Source: Streptomyces flaveolus (lineage in GTDB: Bacteria > Actinomycetota > Actinomycetes > Streptomycetales > Streptomycetaceae). From it: a stretch of 64,000 nucleotides of DNA. Position numbers and translations under genes: made by a program. Under the pieces are notes generated by a model. The model had not been told where the DNA came from. It made no database searches and worked only from the letters and a program-made list of their open reading frames with translations. Below, piece by piece: positions 33,288 through 41,964 of this stretch. The stretch's first letter is position 1. Every line of letters begins with the position of its first letter. Where the stretch lies: the NCBI RefSeq assembly GCF_014648815.1, contig NZ_BMRV01000002.1, positions 372,001-436,000 on the forward strand, read 5' to 3'.

Positions 33288-36200
33288 CAATTTCCTCCTA
33301 TGATGGGCAGGAAGGTTCTCCAGTACCCGTCGTTTGCGATCTGAGGGACCTGCCCTCTCCCAAGAACGGGATTCGTTCCCACCTTATCCGTGGGTGCCTT
33401 CACTGTCACGCCGAGCTCGTTGGCTATTTGCTGAGCTATGCCAGAGGTGTCAGCCCCGGAATGACAGACCATGAGGCGAAGCGGCCCGCCATTATAGTGC
33501 GGGTTATTGATAACGGCATCGACAATTTGCCCCCCATTGACATTGCCGCCCGGAAACTCGAGGAAGCCGTCCCGTGAACCATGCGCAACCACATCGTGGC
33601 GGCCTTCGTTCAGTACGTTCTGGAAGTTCCGCATGCTTGCTGCATCGTTGCCGATCAACGTGCTGCTAGGGCCATGCGTGACCGGCGCTCCCGCAGGGAT
33701 GCCGCTGTCCTCCATGTAATCAACGCTCGGCCCCCCAGGGCGGCAGGGTGCGAGTCCCAGCGGATCCGCCCATGCGTGCGGGTTAGGAACATACGACACG
33801 GAATTGGGTGCAGGTGTCAGCCCGAACGGGTCTGGAGTCAGGTATCGGGCCGTTTCGGGGTCGTAATGGCGAAAGTAGTTGTAGTGCAGGCCCGTTTCCG
33901 GGTCGTAGTACTGGCCCGGGAAGCGCAGGGGTGTGTACGTCGTGCTGTTCGTTGCCCAGGCTGTCGTGCCCCACAGGGTGCTCTGGGTTCGCCAGGCGAT
34001 CTCGCCCTGTTCGTCGATCAATTCGCTCGGAGTGCCGACCAGGTCGGTGACGATGGCGAAGAAGCGGGTGTCGATCTCCGTTTGCGTGGCCTCGCCGGAG
34101 AGGATGCGTTCCGTTTGGGCGAGGGGGCGTAGGCCTTGGTGGTCCCAGGTGACGGCAACCGGGTGGGGAAGGTCCGGTGAGGTCGTGGTCTGTTCGCACA
34201 GGGTCGTGCCGTCCCAGGTGAAGTTCACCCGCTCCACGACCGTCTCGCCGTCTTCCGCGAGGCGGAGTTTCGCCGTGCGGCGGCCGAGCGGGTCGTAGGT
34301 GTAGCGCCAGCGGGTGCCGTCCGGGGTGGTCACCGCTGTCAGGCGGTCCTCCGCGTCCCATTCATAGCGCCATGTGTCCGGCTTGCGTGACACGCGAGTC
34401 TTCTGGCGCAGGGTGATGCGGCCCAGGGCGTCGTGCTCGTAACGGACCCGGCCGGCGCGGGTGATGCGCGTACCCGTGTAAGCGCGTTCGCCGGTGGCCT
34501 CGGTGCCCGGGTGGGACGCCGGCCACTCGGCGTGCGCCTGGTTGCCGGCCGCGTCGTAGGCGTACGTCTCCGTCCAGTCGGCCGCGTGGACCGCCGTGAC
34601 CCGGCCCGTGGCGTCCAGGTCGAAGCGTCGGCGCCCGGTGAGCTGGTCGTCGATGCCGATCAGGTTGCCGTCGGCGCGGTAGGTGTACGTGCGGTGCTGG
34701 ACCGTACGGCCACCCGCCCCCGTGACCGACTGCGTCGTCAGGCGGCCGAGGGCGTCGAAGGTGTGGTCCAGCGCGACATTCTCGCCGACGCGGCGGGACA
34801 GCTCGCGGCCCGCCGCGTCGTACGTGATGTCGATCGGGCGGCCCGAGGCCACCAGGTCCGTCCTGCGGCCCGCCTCGTCGTACGACCACGTCGTCGTCGC
34901 GCCGGTCGGAGTCGTACGGCCGGTGCGACGGCCCAGTTCGTCGTACGCGTACGTCAGCGTGCGGCCGTCGACCGTCTCCTCGCGCACCCTGCCGTAGCGG
35001 TCCCGCAGGATCGTCAGCGTCGAACCATCCGGGCCCGTGGCCTGGGCGAGGCTGTCCGTGAAGTCGTACGCGTAGGTCGTGACCCGGCCCTCGGCGTCCT
35101 TGCGGGTCACCTGGCCAAGGTCGTTGTGCTCGAAGCGGATCGTCTGGCCCAGCGCGTCCGTGCGCGAGATCAGCCTCCCCACCGGGTCGTGGGTGTAGGC
35201 GAGGGTGCGGTCGTCGAAGTCCGTTTCCCTGACCAGGCGTCCGGCCGGGTCGTACGCGTAGGTCCACGTCAGGCCCTGCGGGTTGGTGACCTTCGTGAGG
35301 CGCAGTTCCGTGTCGTGGTCGAACTCGTAGCGGACGCCGTCGGGGCCCGTGCGGGCCGTGAGCAGGTCGAAGTGCGTGTACTCGTACCGGGTCACGCCGC
35401 CCATGGGGTCGGTGTGGCTGGTGTTGTTGCCCTCGCCGTCGTAGGTCCAGGACTCCGTCGTGCCGTCGGGGGCCGTGCGGCGCAGCAGGTGACCTTCCAC
35501 GGACCAGTCCAGCCTGGTCACCGCGCCCGTGGGGTCCGTCACGGCGACCGGGCGGCCCAGTTCGTCGCGCTCGTAGGTCGTGACCGCGCCGAGCGGATCG
35601 GTGACCGAGATGGGCAGGCCCGAGCGGTCGCATCGGACCGTGGTGACGTTGCCGCGCGGATCGGTCACCGAGGTGAGGCGACCGGCCTCGTCGTACGTGA
35701 AGGTGCTGGTGTTGCCCGCCGGGTCGGTGACCGACGTCCGGTTGCCTCGGTCGTCGTACGTCTGGCGCCAGACCCTGCCGTCGGGGTTCACCACCTTCAC
35801 CGGGAGGCGCAGGTCGTTGTACTCGGCCCTCGTCTCCCGGCCGTCGGGACGGGTGACCCCGGTCAGGTTGCCGGTGTCGTCGTAGCGGAACGACGTGGTG
35901 TGGCCCAGCGGGTCGGTCCGCGACAGCAGGCGGTTGTAGCGGTCGCGTTCGTAGCGGGTGACCGCGCCCAGCGGGTCGGTCTCGGCCACCACCTGGCTGG
36001 CCTCGTTGACCAGGAAGCGGCGTGTGTGCCCGGCGCCCGTGGTCGTCGTGGTGGTACGGAGTCCGGTGTCCGGGTCCGGGTCGCCGTAGGCGAGGCGCAG
36101 GCTCATGTGGCCCGCCGGTCCGCCCTCGGCGACGCAGCGGTCGCGGTCGTCGTACTCGTAGGTGTAGCTGAGGTCGTTCGTGTCGGTCCACGAGGTGACG

Positions 36201-38041
36201 CGGCCCGCTGGGTCGTAGGTGAAACGCAGTGGCCGCCCGGACGAGTTGACGACTTCGGTGAGGTTGCCGTCCGTGTAGCCGTAGCGCTTCAGCTCCTGGC
36301 CGGTGGCGGCCAGGTGAAGGGCCGTGATTCTGCCCTCGTCGGTGGTCACGCGGACCTCGTGACCACCGCTGGAGGCGACCGTCAGCGGCGTGCCGTCGGC
36401 GTCGTACTCGAAGGTGATCCAGTTGCCGTTGCGGTCGTCGATCTGCTCCAGCACGGCGAGGTGCTCGCCGCGGTCGGCGAAGTGCCGGACGCTTCGGGTG
36501 CGCGGGTCCGTGATCGTGTAGCCGCCGTCCTCCCGGTCGAGCGGCCAGCGGGGACCGTGGCTGGGCAGGGTGGGGACGCCCGGTGCCGGATGGGGGTACG
36601 TCAGCAGCATGCCGTCCTCGGTGACGAAGACGACGCCCTCCGGGTCGATCTCCAGCCGCTGGTCGAGCGTGGAGGACCAGGAGGGACCGAACCATCGGCC
36701 GAGATGGTAGCCCGACTCGACGCGTCGGCCGAGGACGAGGGGCAGGGCGCCCGGCAGGTCGACGTCGGTCTGCGGGAGGTACATCTTGCCGGTGGCGAGG
36801 TCGACGGGGTCCGTTCCCCTGTTGACCCGGGCGTCCTCGGCGACGGAGGCGGCCGAACGGTCCGCTTCGGCGGCGTTGCGCGCGGTCCGCCGCGCCCCGG
36901 CAGCCGCCGCTTGCTCCGCCCCCTCCTTCGCCGCCACCCGCAACCCGCCCCGGGCCAGGCCCAGGCCCTTGGTGCCGACCAGCTCCGGGATCAGGCGTCC
37001 GATGCCCTCGGAAGGGTCCTGCTTGAAGCCCTCCCACGCCGTCTTCAGCGTCCGTTCCGGCTGGGCGACGGTGGAGACCAGACCGGAGAGCGTCATGCTG
37101 ACGTTCTGCAGGTACTGGGCCGGGTGGGTGATGTTGTACAGGTCGAGCGGGTTCAGTCCGCGGACGAAGTTGACCAGGCCGGCTCCACCCTTGACCACGC
37201 CGCCGACGACGTGGGTGAGTTCCGTGGCGGCCGACTGGGCTCCGTCGACGGTGTTCGCCATGAGCCGGTCCAGTGGCGGCGGTTCGGCCGGGGCGTGCGC
37301 CAGGGCGGCGCGGACCGAGTCCGCGGCGGTGCCGCCCGCGTCGTTGCGCTGCCGGCGAGCCTCGGACAGGATCTCGTGGGCGCGTTTGACGTCGGCGGCG
37401 CCAGGGTCCTTGAAGGGCTCCGGGCGCGGGCCCGGGTCCTCGTTCGCCTTGACGGCGGAGTTGTAGGCGTCGACGCGCTTGTTGTACGCCTCCACCGCCT
37501 CCTTGGAGGCCTTCTGCCCCTTCTCGTACAGCTCGACGGCCTCCTTCGCCTGCCCCTGCGCCCACTTGACCGTGTCGGCGTAGGACTCCAGGGCCTTGGC
37601 GGCCTTGTCGCAGGCGTCCGCCGCGTGCAGCCACTTCGTGGGGTGCATCGCGAACTTCTTACGGAAAGCCTCCGCCGCCTCGCCCTTCCACTGCGAGGAG
37701 TCGAGCTTGCGCATCCCGTCGCCGACCTTGTCGAAGCCCTTGTGGAAGTCCTTGAGGTGCTTCGCGCTGGACCGGATCGTCTCCGGGTTTCCGTGGATCA
37801 GTTCGTTGGCCTGGTCGGTCTGTCCGAGTTGCTGCTCGCCCGGGGTGGCGCCGAGGTCGGAGGCCCATTCGTCACCGAGGTCCTCGACCTTGTCCGCCCA
37901 GCCCTCGGCACCGACCTTCTCCAGACCGGCACCGAGCAGGTCGGAGCCCTTGTCGATGCCCTGGCCGACGATCTTCTTGCCGGCGTCGAAGCCGTCTTCC
38001 AGTGCTCCGAGGCCGGAGTTGACGAGATCTCCCACTCCCAT
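33287..38041 (-). CDS. RHS/YD-repeat polymorphic toxin with HG...CHSG C-terminal domain
   Basis: 1584 residues. The N-terminus is helical with a WKG at 118-120 in a WXG100-like setting, pointing to type VII-type export. A hydrophobic segment occurs near residues 290-330. Then comes a DUF6531-like entry (DPVDLATGKMYLPQTDVDLP, about residue 410) and roughly 20 or more YD repeats (e.g. YDPAGRLVRETD). The core-closing motif is YYDPETGLHYNYFRHYDPET ... RYLTPDP. After WADPLGLAPC the last 151 residues (from about 33742 down) form a distinct tip: His1487 in VVAHG and Cys1526 in LMVCHSG, spaced like a clan CD cysteine peptidase dyad. Coupled to the immunity-like gene and to the upstream gene by TGATG overlaps. 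Confidence 0.88.
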   Translation of the reverse strand: MGVGDLVNSGLGALEDGFDAGKKIVGQGIDKGSDLLGAGLEKVGAEGWADKVEDLGDEWASDLGATPGEQQLGQTDQANELIHGNPETIRSSAKHLKDFHKGFDKVGDGMRKLDSSQWKGEAAEAFRKKFAMHPTKWLHAADACDKAAKALESYADTVKWAQGQAKEAVELYEKGQKASKEAVEAYNKRVDAYNSAVKANEDPGPRPEPFKDPGAADVKRAHEILSEARRQRNDAGGTAADSVRAALAHAPAEPPPLDRLMANTVDGAQSAATELTHVVGGVVKGGAGLVNFVRGLNPLDLYNITHPAQYLQNVSMTLSGLVSTVAQPERTLKTAWEGFKQDPSEGIGRLIPELVGTKGLGLARGGLRVAAKEGAEQAAAAGARRTARNAAEADRSAASVAEDARVNRGTDPVDLATGKMYLPQTDVDLPGALPLVLGRRVESGYHLGRWFGPSWSSTLDQRLEIDPEGVVFVTEDGMLLTYPHPAPGVPTLPSHGPRWPLDREDGGYTITDPRTRSVRHFADRGEHLAVLEQIDDRNGNWITFEYDADGTPLTVASSGGHEVRVTTDEGRITALHLAATGQELKRYGYTDGNLTEVVNSSGRPLRFTYDPAGRVTSWTDTNDLSYTYEYDDRDRCVAEGGPAGHMSLRLAYGDPDPDTGLRTTTTTTGAGHTRRFLVNEASQVVAETDPLGAVTRYERDRYNRLLSRTDPLGHTTSFRYDDTGNLTGVTRPDGRETRAEYNDLRLPVKVVNPDGRVWRQTYDDRGNRTSVTDPAGNTSTFTYDEAGRLTSVTDPRGNVTTVRCDRSGLPISVTDPLGAVTTYERDELGRPVAVTDPTGAVTRLDWSVEGHLLRRTAPDGTTESWTYDGEGNNTSHTDPMGGVTRYEYTHFDLLTARTGPDGVRYEFDHDTELRLTKVTNPQGLTWTYAYDPAGRLVRETDFDDRTLAYTHDPVGRLISRTDALGQTIRFEHNDLGQVTRKDAEGRVTTYAYDFTDSLAQATGPDGSTLTILRDRYGRVREETVDGRTLTYAYDELGRRTGRTTPTGATTTWSYDEAGRRTDLVASGRPIDITYDAAGRELSRRVGENVALDHTFDALGRLTTQSVTGAGGRTVQHRTYTYRADGNLIGIDDQLTGRRRFDLDATGRVTAVHAADWTETYAYDAAGNQAHAEWPASHPGTEATGERAYTGTRITRAGRVRYEHDALGRITLRQKTRVSRKPDTWRYEWDAEDRLTAVTTPDGTRWRYTYDPLGRRTAKLRLAEDGETVVERVNFTWDGTTLCEQTTTSPDLPHPVAVTWDHQGLRPLAQTERILSGEATQTEIDTRFFAIVTDLVGTPSELIDEQGEIAWRTQSTLWGTTAWATNSTTYTPLRFPGQYYDPETGLHYNYFRHYDPETARYLTPDPFGLTPAPNSVSYVPNPHAWADPLGLAPCRPGGPSVDYMEDSGIPAGAPVTHGPSSTLIGNDAASMRNFQNVLNEGRHDVVAHGSRDGFLEFPGGNVNGGQIVDAVINNPHYNGGPLRLMVCHSGADTSGIAQQIANELGVTVKAPTDKVGTNPVLGRGQVPQIANDGYWRTFLPIIGGN

Positions 38042-38745
38042 CAGCCGGCGCTCCCGTCCTGACGGGCCTGCCAGTGCTGCCGGGGCTGCTCCGGCTGCGG
38101 TTGCTGGGCCGCCTGGGCGCGCTCCTCCGGTGACGGCCCGAAGGTCTCGTCCAACGCCTGCTCGTACTGTTCGTCACTGATGCCGGCCCGGTGGCGCAGG
38201 TCTTCGGGGCTCAACCCCGGCGGCATCATCGTGTTCGAGGTCATGACGTCCCGGCCGGCGTCCATCCACCCCTGTTTGCTGTTCGCCCAGGCCTGGTCGA
38301 ACGACTCCTTGCTGTAGTCGGGGTTGAGGTAGGCGTCGACGGTGTCGCTGCCCAGTTGGGACCAGCTCTTGCCGGTGATCTCCTCCTCGGTCGCGTACGG
38401 ATTGCCCACGAGGGAGTTCGTCGCGACCTTCAGCGTGCCCTCCACGTACTGGTCGGTCTCGTACAGCGTCCCCGCCGCGAGCCCCACGCCGGCCGCGAAG
38501 TTGTTGCCCTCGACCACCAGAGCGCGCACGCCCCACTCCCAGCGCTCACAGAAGGACGTGAACGCGGACGTCAGGCCCTCGTGTCCGACCTCCAGGCCCG
38601 AGAGGGAGATGTCGGAGAAGCCCCGGCCCGCTCCGGCCTGCCCCACCATGCCGAGCTCGCGAAGCTCCTCCAGGGTGAGGGTGATGCCCTGGGTGATCAG
38701 GTTCAGGCCCTCGGCCTGCAGGTCCTTGCCGTCAGCGCCGCTCAT
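38041..38745 (-). CDS. Helical accessory protein of the toxin operon
   Basis: 234 residues, no signal peptide. Mostly helical; a WXG100-like region may lie around GHEGLTSAFTSFCERWEWGV, and the tail is Pro/Gln-rich. The start overlaps the upstream stop (ATGA) and its stop overlaps the toxin ATG (TGATG), so the product is made in step with the toxin. A chaperone or co-secreted partner is plausible. Family not recognised beyond streptomycete RHS-associated proteins. Confidence 0.75.
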   Translation of the reverse strand: MSGADGKDLQAEGLNLITQGITLTLEELRELGMVGQAGAGRGFSDISLSGLEVGHEGLTSAFTSFCERWEWGVRALVVEGNNFAAGVGLAAGTLYETDQYVEGTLKVATNSLVGNPYATEEEITGKSWSQLGSDTVDAYLNPDYSKESFDQAWANSKQGWMDAGRDVMTSNTMMPPGLSPEDLRHRAGISDEQYEQALDETFGPSPEERAQAAQQPQPEQPRQHWQARQDGSAG

Positions 38746-39290
38746 CGCGGTTCCTCCCCGTCCCCGTTCCCGTCGGCGTCCACAGCCATGGCCTCCGGCA
38801 CGACCCCCGACACCGGAGGCAGCAGCACTGCGTCGTCACTCCCGACGTCCACGGCCACCCCGCAGGGGACCCCGGCCGCGGGGACGCCGACGTCCAGCAG
38901 CCGCGCTCCAAGGACCCGCCGATAGGCCCACTCGCGCGTCTGTTGCCCCCTCGCCATCGCGAATCGCGCGAGGGCCGCCTCGTCGGTGAAGGCGTAGATC
39001 CACCGCACACCGCCGTGGTCTCCCGTCAGCGGTACGTCGTCCTCGTCGAGCGGGACGAGGACGGCCGTCCGCCGGAACTCCCCCACCAGGGCTGCGAACT
39101 CCCGGCGTGCCGCGGCTACGCCCGCGCTGTCTCCCGACGAGTCCTCAACAGGCGGTACGTCGTCCGGCACCGTCGCGCTCACTGTCTCCGTGATCGGCGG
39201 CACGGCGCTCCGTGCCGCTTCCGCGTACTCGGCCAGGCGCGACCGCTGTCCGCTGCTGGTCGTCCCGTCGGCTCCCCCGTGATCAGCCAT
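38742..39290 (-). CDS. SseB-like domain protein, first gene of the toxin operon
   Basis: 182 residues from MADHGG; in-frame GTG/ATG at 39305/39302 are alternatives, none with a clear ribosome-binding site. The C-terminal half matches SseB N-terminal-domain patterns (TAVLVPLDEDD, RWIYAFTDEAALARFA, then a VDVGSDDAVLLPP strand). Such domains recur beside WXG100/type VII and toxin genes in actinobacteria. The N-terminus is low complexity. Role inferred as an accessory or regulator of toxin deployment. Confidence 0.75.
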   Translation of the reverse strand: MADHGGADGTTSSGQRSRLAEYAEAARSAVPPITETVSATVPDDVPPVEDSSGDSAGVAAARREFAALVGEFRRTAVLVPLDEDDVPLTGDHGGVRWIYAFTDEAALARFAMARGQQTREWAYRRVLGARLLDVGVPAAGVPCGVAVDVGSDDAVLLPPVSGVVPEAMAVDADGNGDGEEPR

Positions 39291-39393
39291 GCCCGGGATC
39301 ATCACATTGTCACTTTGCTGACTGCAACGCGAACACGTCGCGACCGGGCAAGGAGGGGCGATCTCCGGTCATCTTCCGTAGGCCGGCGTCGAC

Positions 39394-39439
39394 TTGGTCC
39401 GTACCTACCCCTTGACACCCTCAATTGGTCTGGACCACC
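39394..39439 (+). promoter_or_regulatory. Chitinase promoter with two DasR-type (dre) repeats
   Basis: TTGGTCTGGACCA (39425-39437) closely matches the DasR responsive element core TGGTCTAGACCA. A degenerate second copy TTGGTCCGTACCT starts 31 bases upstream (39394-39406). Streptomycete chitinase promoters classically carry such a pair of 12-bp repeats. A TTGACA -35 hexamer (39412-39417) lies between them, so DasR or other regulators would overlap RNA polymerase. Induction by chitin oligomers/GlcNAc is inferred. Confidence 0.78.
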
Positions 39440-39519
39440 TTGTAGGTCAACGCGGTGGCCACCGTCGGCAGTTCGTGAGTCCCTCCCCCTTCCTCCCCAC
39501 TCCCCCACCGGAGGCCCCA

Positions 39520-41235
39520 GTGGAGCCCGTACTCAGACGGCGCGGACAACGACGGATACGGGTCGGGTCCGCGGCCGGTGCCGTGGCCGCCGCTCTGGCG
39601 CTCACCGTCAGTGCCGTCGGCCAGGCGTCCGCCGCGGACGTCAACAACGCGAAGAACGCCGGTTTCGAGGCCGGCCTGAGCAACTGGACCTGCTCCGCGA
39701 ACAGCGGGACGACCGTCGCCTCCCCCGCGCACTCCGGCAGCGCCGCGCTCAAGGCGACGCCCGGCGGGCAGGACAACGCCCGGTGCGCGCAGACGGTCAA
39801 GGTGCAGCCCAACTCCACGTACACGCTCAGCGCGTGGGTCCAGGGCGGGTACTCCTACCTGGGCGTGACCGGTACGGGGACGACCGACGTGTCGACCTGG
39901 ACCCCCGACTCGGCCTCCTGGAAGCAGCTGTCGACGAGCTTCAGGACCGGCGCCTCGACCACCTCCGTGTCCGTGTACACGCACGGCTGGTACGGGCAGT
40001 CGGCGTACTACGTCGACGACGTGTCCGTGTACGGCCCGGACGGGGGCGGCGGCAGCCAGGAGCCCGGCCCGACCGTTCCCGCCGCGCCGGCCGGGCTGAG
40101 CGTCTCCGGGACGACCTCCTCCTCCGCGTCACTGGCCTGGAACGCGGTCTCCGGTGCCACCGGCTACAGCGTCTACCGCGACGGTACGAAGGTGACGGCC
40201 GTGACCGGCACCTCGGCCACCGTGACCGGCCTCGCGGCCTCGACGTCGTACTCCTTCCAGGTCACGGCGACCAACGCGGCCGGGGAGTCCGCGAAGTCGG
40301 CGGCCGTGACCGCCCGTACGGCGGAGTCCGGCGGCGGTGGCGGCGGCGACGTGCCCAAGCACGCCGTCACCGGGTACTGGCAGAACTTCAACAACGGCGC
40401 CGCCGTCCAGAAGATCTCGGACGTCTCCCCGCAGTACGACATCATCGCCGTGTCCTTCGCGGACGCGACGACGACGCCGGGCGCCGTCACCTTCAACCTC
40501 GACACGGCCGGGCTGAACGGCTACACCGTCGACCAGTTCAAGGCCGACATCCGCGCCAAGCAGGCGGCCGGGAAGAAGGTCATCATCTCCATCGGCGGCG
40601 AGAAGGGCACCGTCACGGTGAACGACTCCGCCTCCGCGACCAACTTCGCCAACTCCGTCCATTCCCTCATGCAGACGTACGGCTTCGACGGCGTCGACAT
40701 CGACCTGGAGAACGGGCTCAACCCGACCTACATGACGCAGGCCCTGCGCGCGCTGTCGGCGAAGGCCGGCCCGGGCATGGTCCTCACCATGGCGCCGCAG
40801 ACCATCGACATGCAGTCGACGTCCGGTGGGTACTTCAAGACCGCGCTGAACGTGAAGGACATCCTCACCGTCGTCAACATGCAGTACTACAACAGCGGTT
40901 CCATGCTGGGCTGCGACGGCAAGGTGTACTCCCAGGGCACCGTCGACTTCCTCACCGCCCTGGCCTGCATCCAGCTGGAGGGCGGCCTCGACCCGTCCCA
41001 GGTCGGCCTGGGCCTGCCGGCCGCCACCCGCGCCGCCGGCGGCGGCTACGTGTCGCCGAGCGTCGTGAACAACGCCCTCGACTGCCTGACCAAGGGCACG
41101 AACTGCGGCACCTTCAAGCCGTCGAAGACGTACCCGTCCCTGCGGGGCGCCATGACCTGGTCCACGAACTGGGACGCGACGGCGGGCAACGCCTGGTCGA
41201 ACGCGGTGGGAGCGCACGTCCACGCCCTGCCGTGA
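39520..41235 (+). CDS. Secreted family 18 chitinase with CBM and FnIII domains
   Basis: 571 residues from the GTG that follows GGAGG by five bases. Signal peptide with twin-basic start and cut near GQASA-ADV. A carbohydrate-binding module (about 40-165; NAGFEAGLSNWTCSANSG) is followed by a fibronectin III domain (about 190-270; APAGLSVSGTTSSSASLAW) and a Gly linker. The GH18 barrel (about 285-571) has the catalytic DGVDIDLE, Glu397 being the proton donor. It hydrolyses chitin outside the cell, retaining configuration. Ends at a strong terminator. Confidence 0.95.
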   Translation: MEPVLRRRGQRRIRVGSAAGAVAAALALTVSAVGQASAADVNNAKNAGFEAGLSNWTCSANSGTTVASPAHSGSAALKATPGGQDNARCAQTVKVQPNSTYTLSAWVQGGYSYLGVTGTGTTDVSTWTPDSASWKQLSTSFRTGASTTSVSVYTHGWYGQSAYYVDDVSVYGPDGGGGSQEPGPTVPAAPAGLSVSGTTSSSASLAWNAVSGATGYSVYRDGTKVTAVTGTSATVTGLAASTSYSFQVTATNAAGESAKSAAVTARTAESGGGGGGDVPKHAVTGYWQNFNNGAAVQKISDVSPQYDIIAVSFADATTTPGAVTFNLDTAGLNGYTVDQFKADIRAKQAAGKKVIISIGGEKGTVTVNDSASATNFANSVHSLMQTYGFDGVDIDLENGLNPTYMTQALRALSAKAGPGMVLTMAPQTIDMQSTSGGYFKTALNVKDILTVVNMQYYNSGSMLGCDGKVYSQGTVDFLTALACIQLEGGLDPSQVGLGLPAATRAAGGGYVSPSVVNNALDCLTKGTNCGTFKPSKTYPSLRGAMTWSTNWDATAGNAWSNAVGAHVHALP

Positions 41236-41250
41236 CCCGTCCGGCTCCCC

Positions 41251-41288
41251 GCAAGCCCCTGCCCACGGTGACGTGGGCAGGGGCTTGC
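41251..41288. terminator. Strong chitinase terminator
   Basis: A perfect 16-bp stem (41251-41266 with 41273-41288, arm GCAAGCCCCTGCCCAC) with a 6-base loop, 15 bases after the chitinase stop. No U-run follows. Confidence 0.88.
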
Positions 41289-41399
41289 GCCGTTCGGCAG
41301 TGCACGCGCATGCCCGTGAAGTCGTATGAAACATTTCCCGGGCCCCACCGCATCAATGAGGTGTAGGCAGTACCGGGCGAGCGCAGGGGGACGCGTCGT

Positions 41400-41909
41400 A
41401 TGGGGCAGGGGCGGGCGGACGACTACGCCGAGTTCGCGGGGGCGCGGGCCGGGCATCTGTACCGGTCCGCGTGTCTGCTCACCGCCGGGGACACGCATCT
41501 GGCCGAGGATCTCGTGCAGGACACCCTCGGGCGGCTGTACGTCCGCTGGGGCCGCGTCTCCCGGGCCGAGAACCCGGCCGCCTACGCGCAGACCGTGCTC
41601 ACCCGGGCGTTCCTCGCCCACCAGCGGCGGCGCAGCAGCGGCGAGCGGGCGACGGATGTGTTCCCCGACCTGCCGGGCGCCGCGGACGGGGACGCTCCGC
41701 TGCGGCTGACCCTGCTGGCCGCGCTCGCCCGGCTGCCCGCCAAGGACCGGGCCGTCATCGTCCTGCGGTACTGGGAGGACCGGTCCGTCGACCAGACCGC
41801 CGATGTGCTCAACGTCAGCTCGGCGGCCGTGCGGACGCGGTGCTCGCGGGCGCTCGGCCGGCTGCGGGAGCTGCTGGGCAAAAATCTCGCCGAGTACGCC
41901 AGACCCTGA
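41400..41909 (+). CDS. SigE-family (SigE70) ECF-like RNA polymerase sigma factor
   Basis: 169 residues. Region 2 reads YRSACLLTAGDTHLAEDLVQ with LYVRWGRV; region 4 reads LAALARLPAKDRAVIVLRYW then SVDQTADVLNVSSAAVRTRC. This is the short SigE/SigE70 actinobacterial subgroup, usually followed by a membrane regulator gene. The next gene, 55 bases away, fits that role. GGGGA lies upstream of the ATG. Confidence 0.92.
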   Translation: MGQGRADDYAEFAGARAGHLYRSACLLTAGDTHLAEDLVQDTLGRLYVRWGRVSRAENPAAYAQTVLTRAFLAHQRRRSSGERATDVFPDLPGAADGDAPLRLTLLAALARLPAKDRAVIVLRYWEDRSVDQTADVLNVSSAAVRTRCSRALGRLRELLGKNLAEYARP

Positions 41910-41964
41910 CGGCCACCGCCTCCCTCACCTCTCTCCTCTCACCTTGTCGAAAGGGTGGTTCGCC

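Noticed and set aside
34433..38062. 1209-codon plus-strand frame opposite the RHS toxin
   Set aside because: Antisense shadow with repetitive Arg/Val/Gly composition; the minus strand encodes clear YD repeats.
41320..41399. ECF-type promoter (GAAAC box) before the SigE-family gene
   Set aside because: ATGAAACATTT resembles a -35 element only weakly and no matching -10 is convincing.
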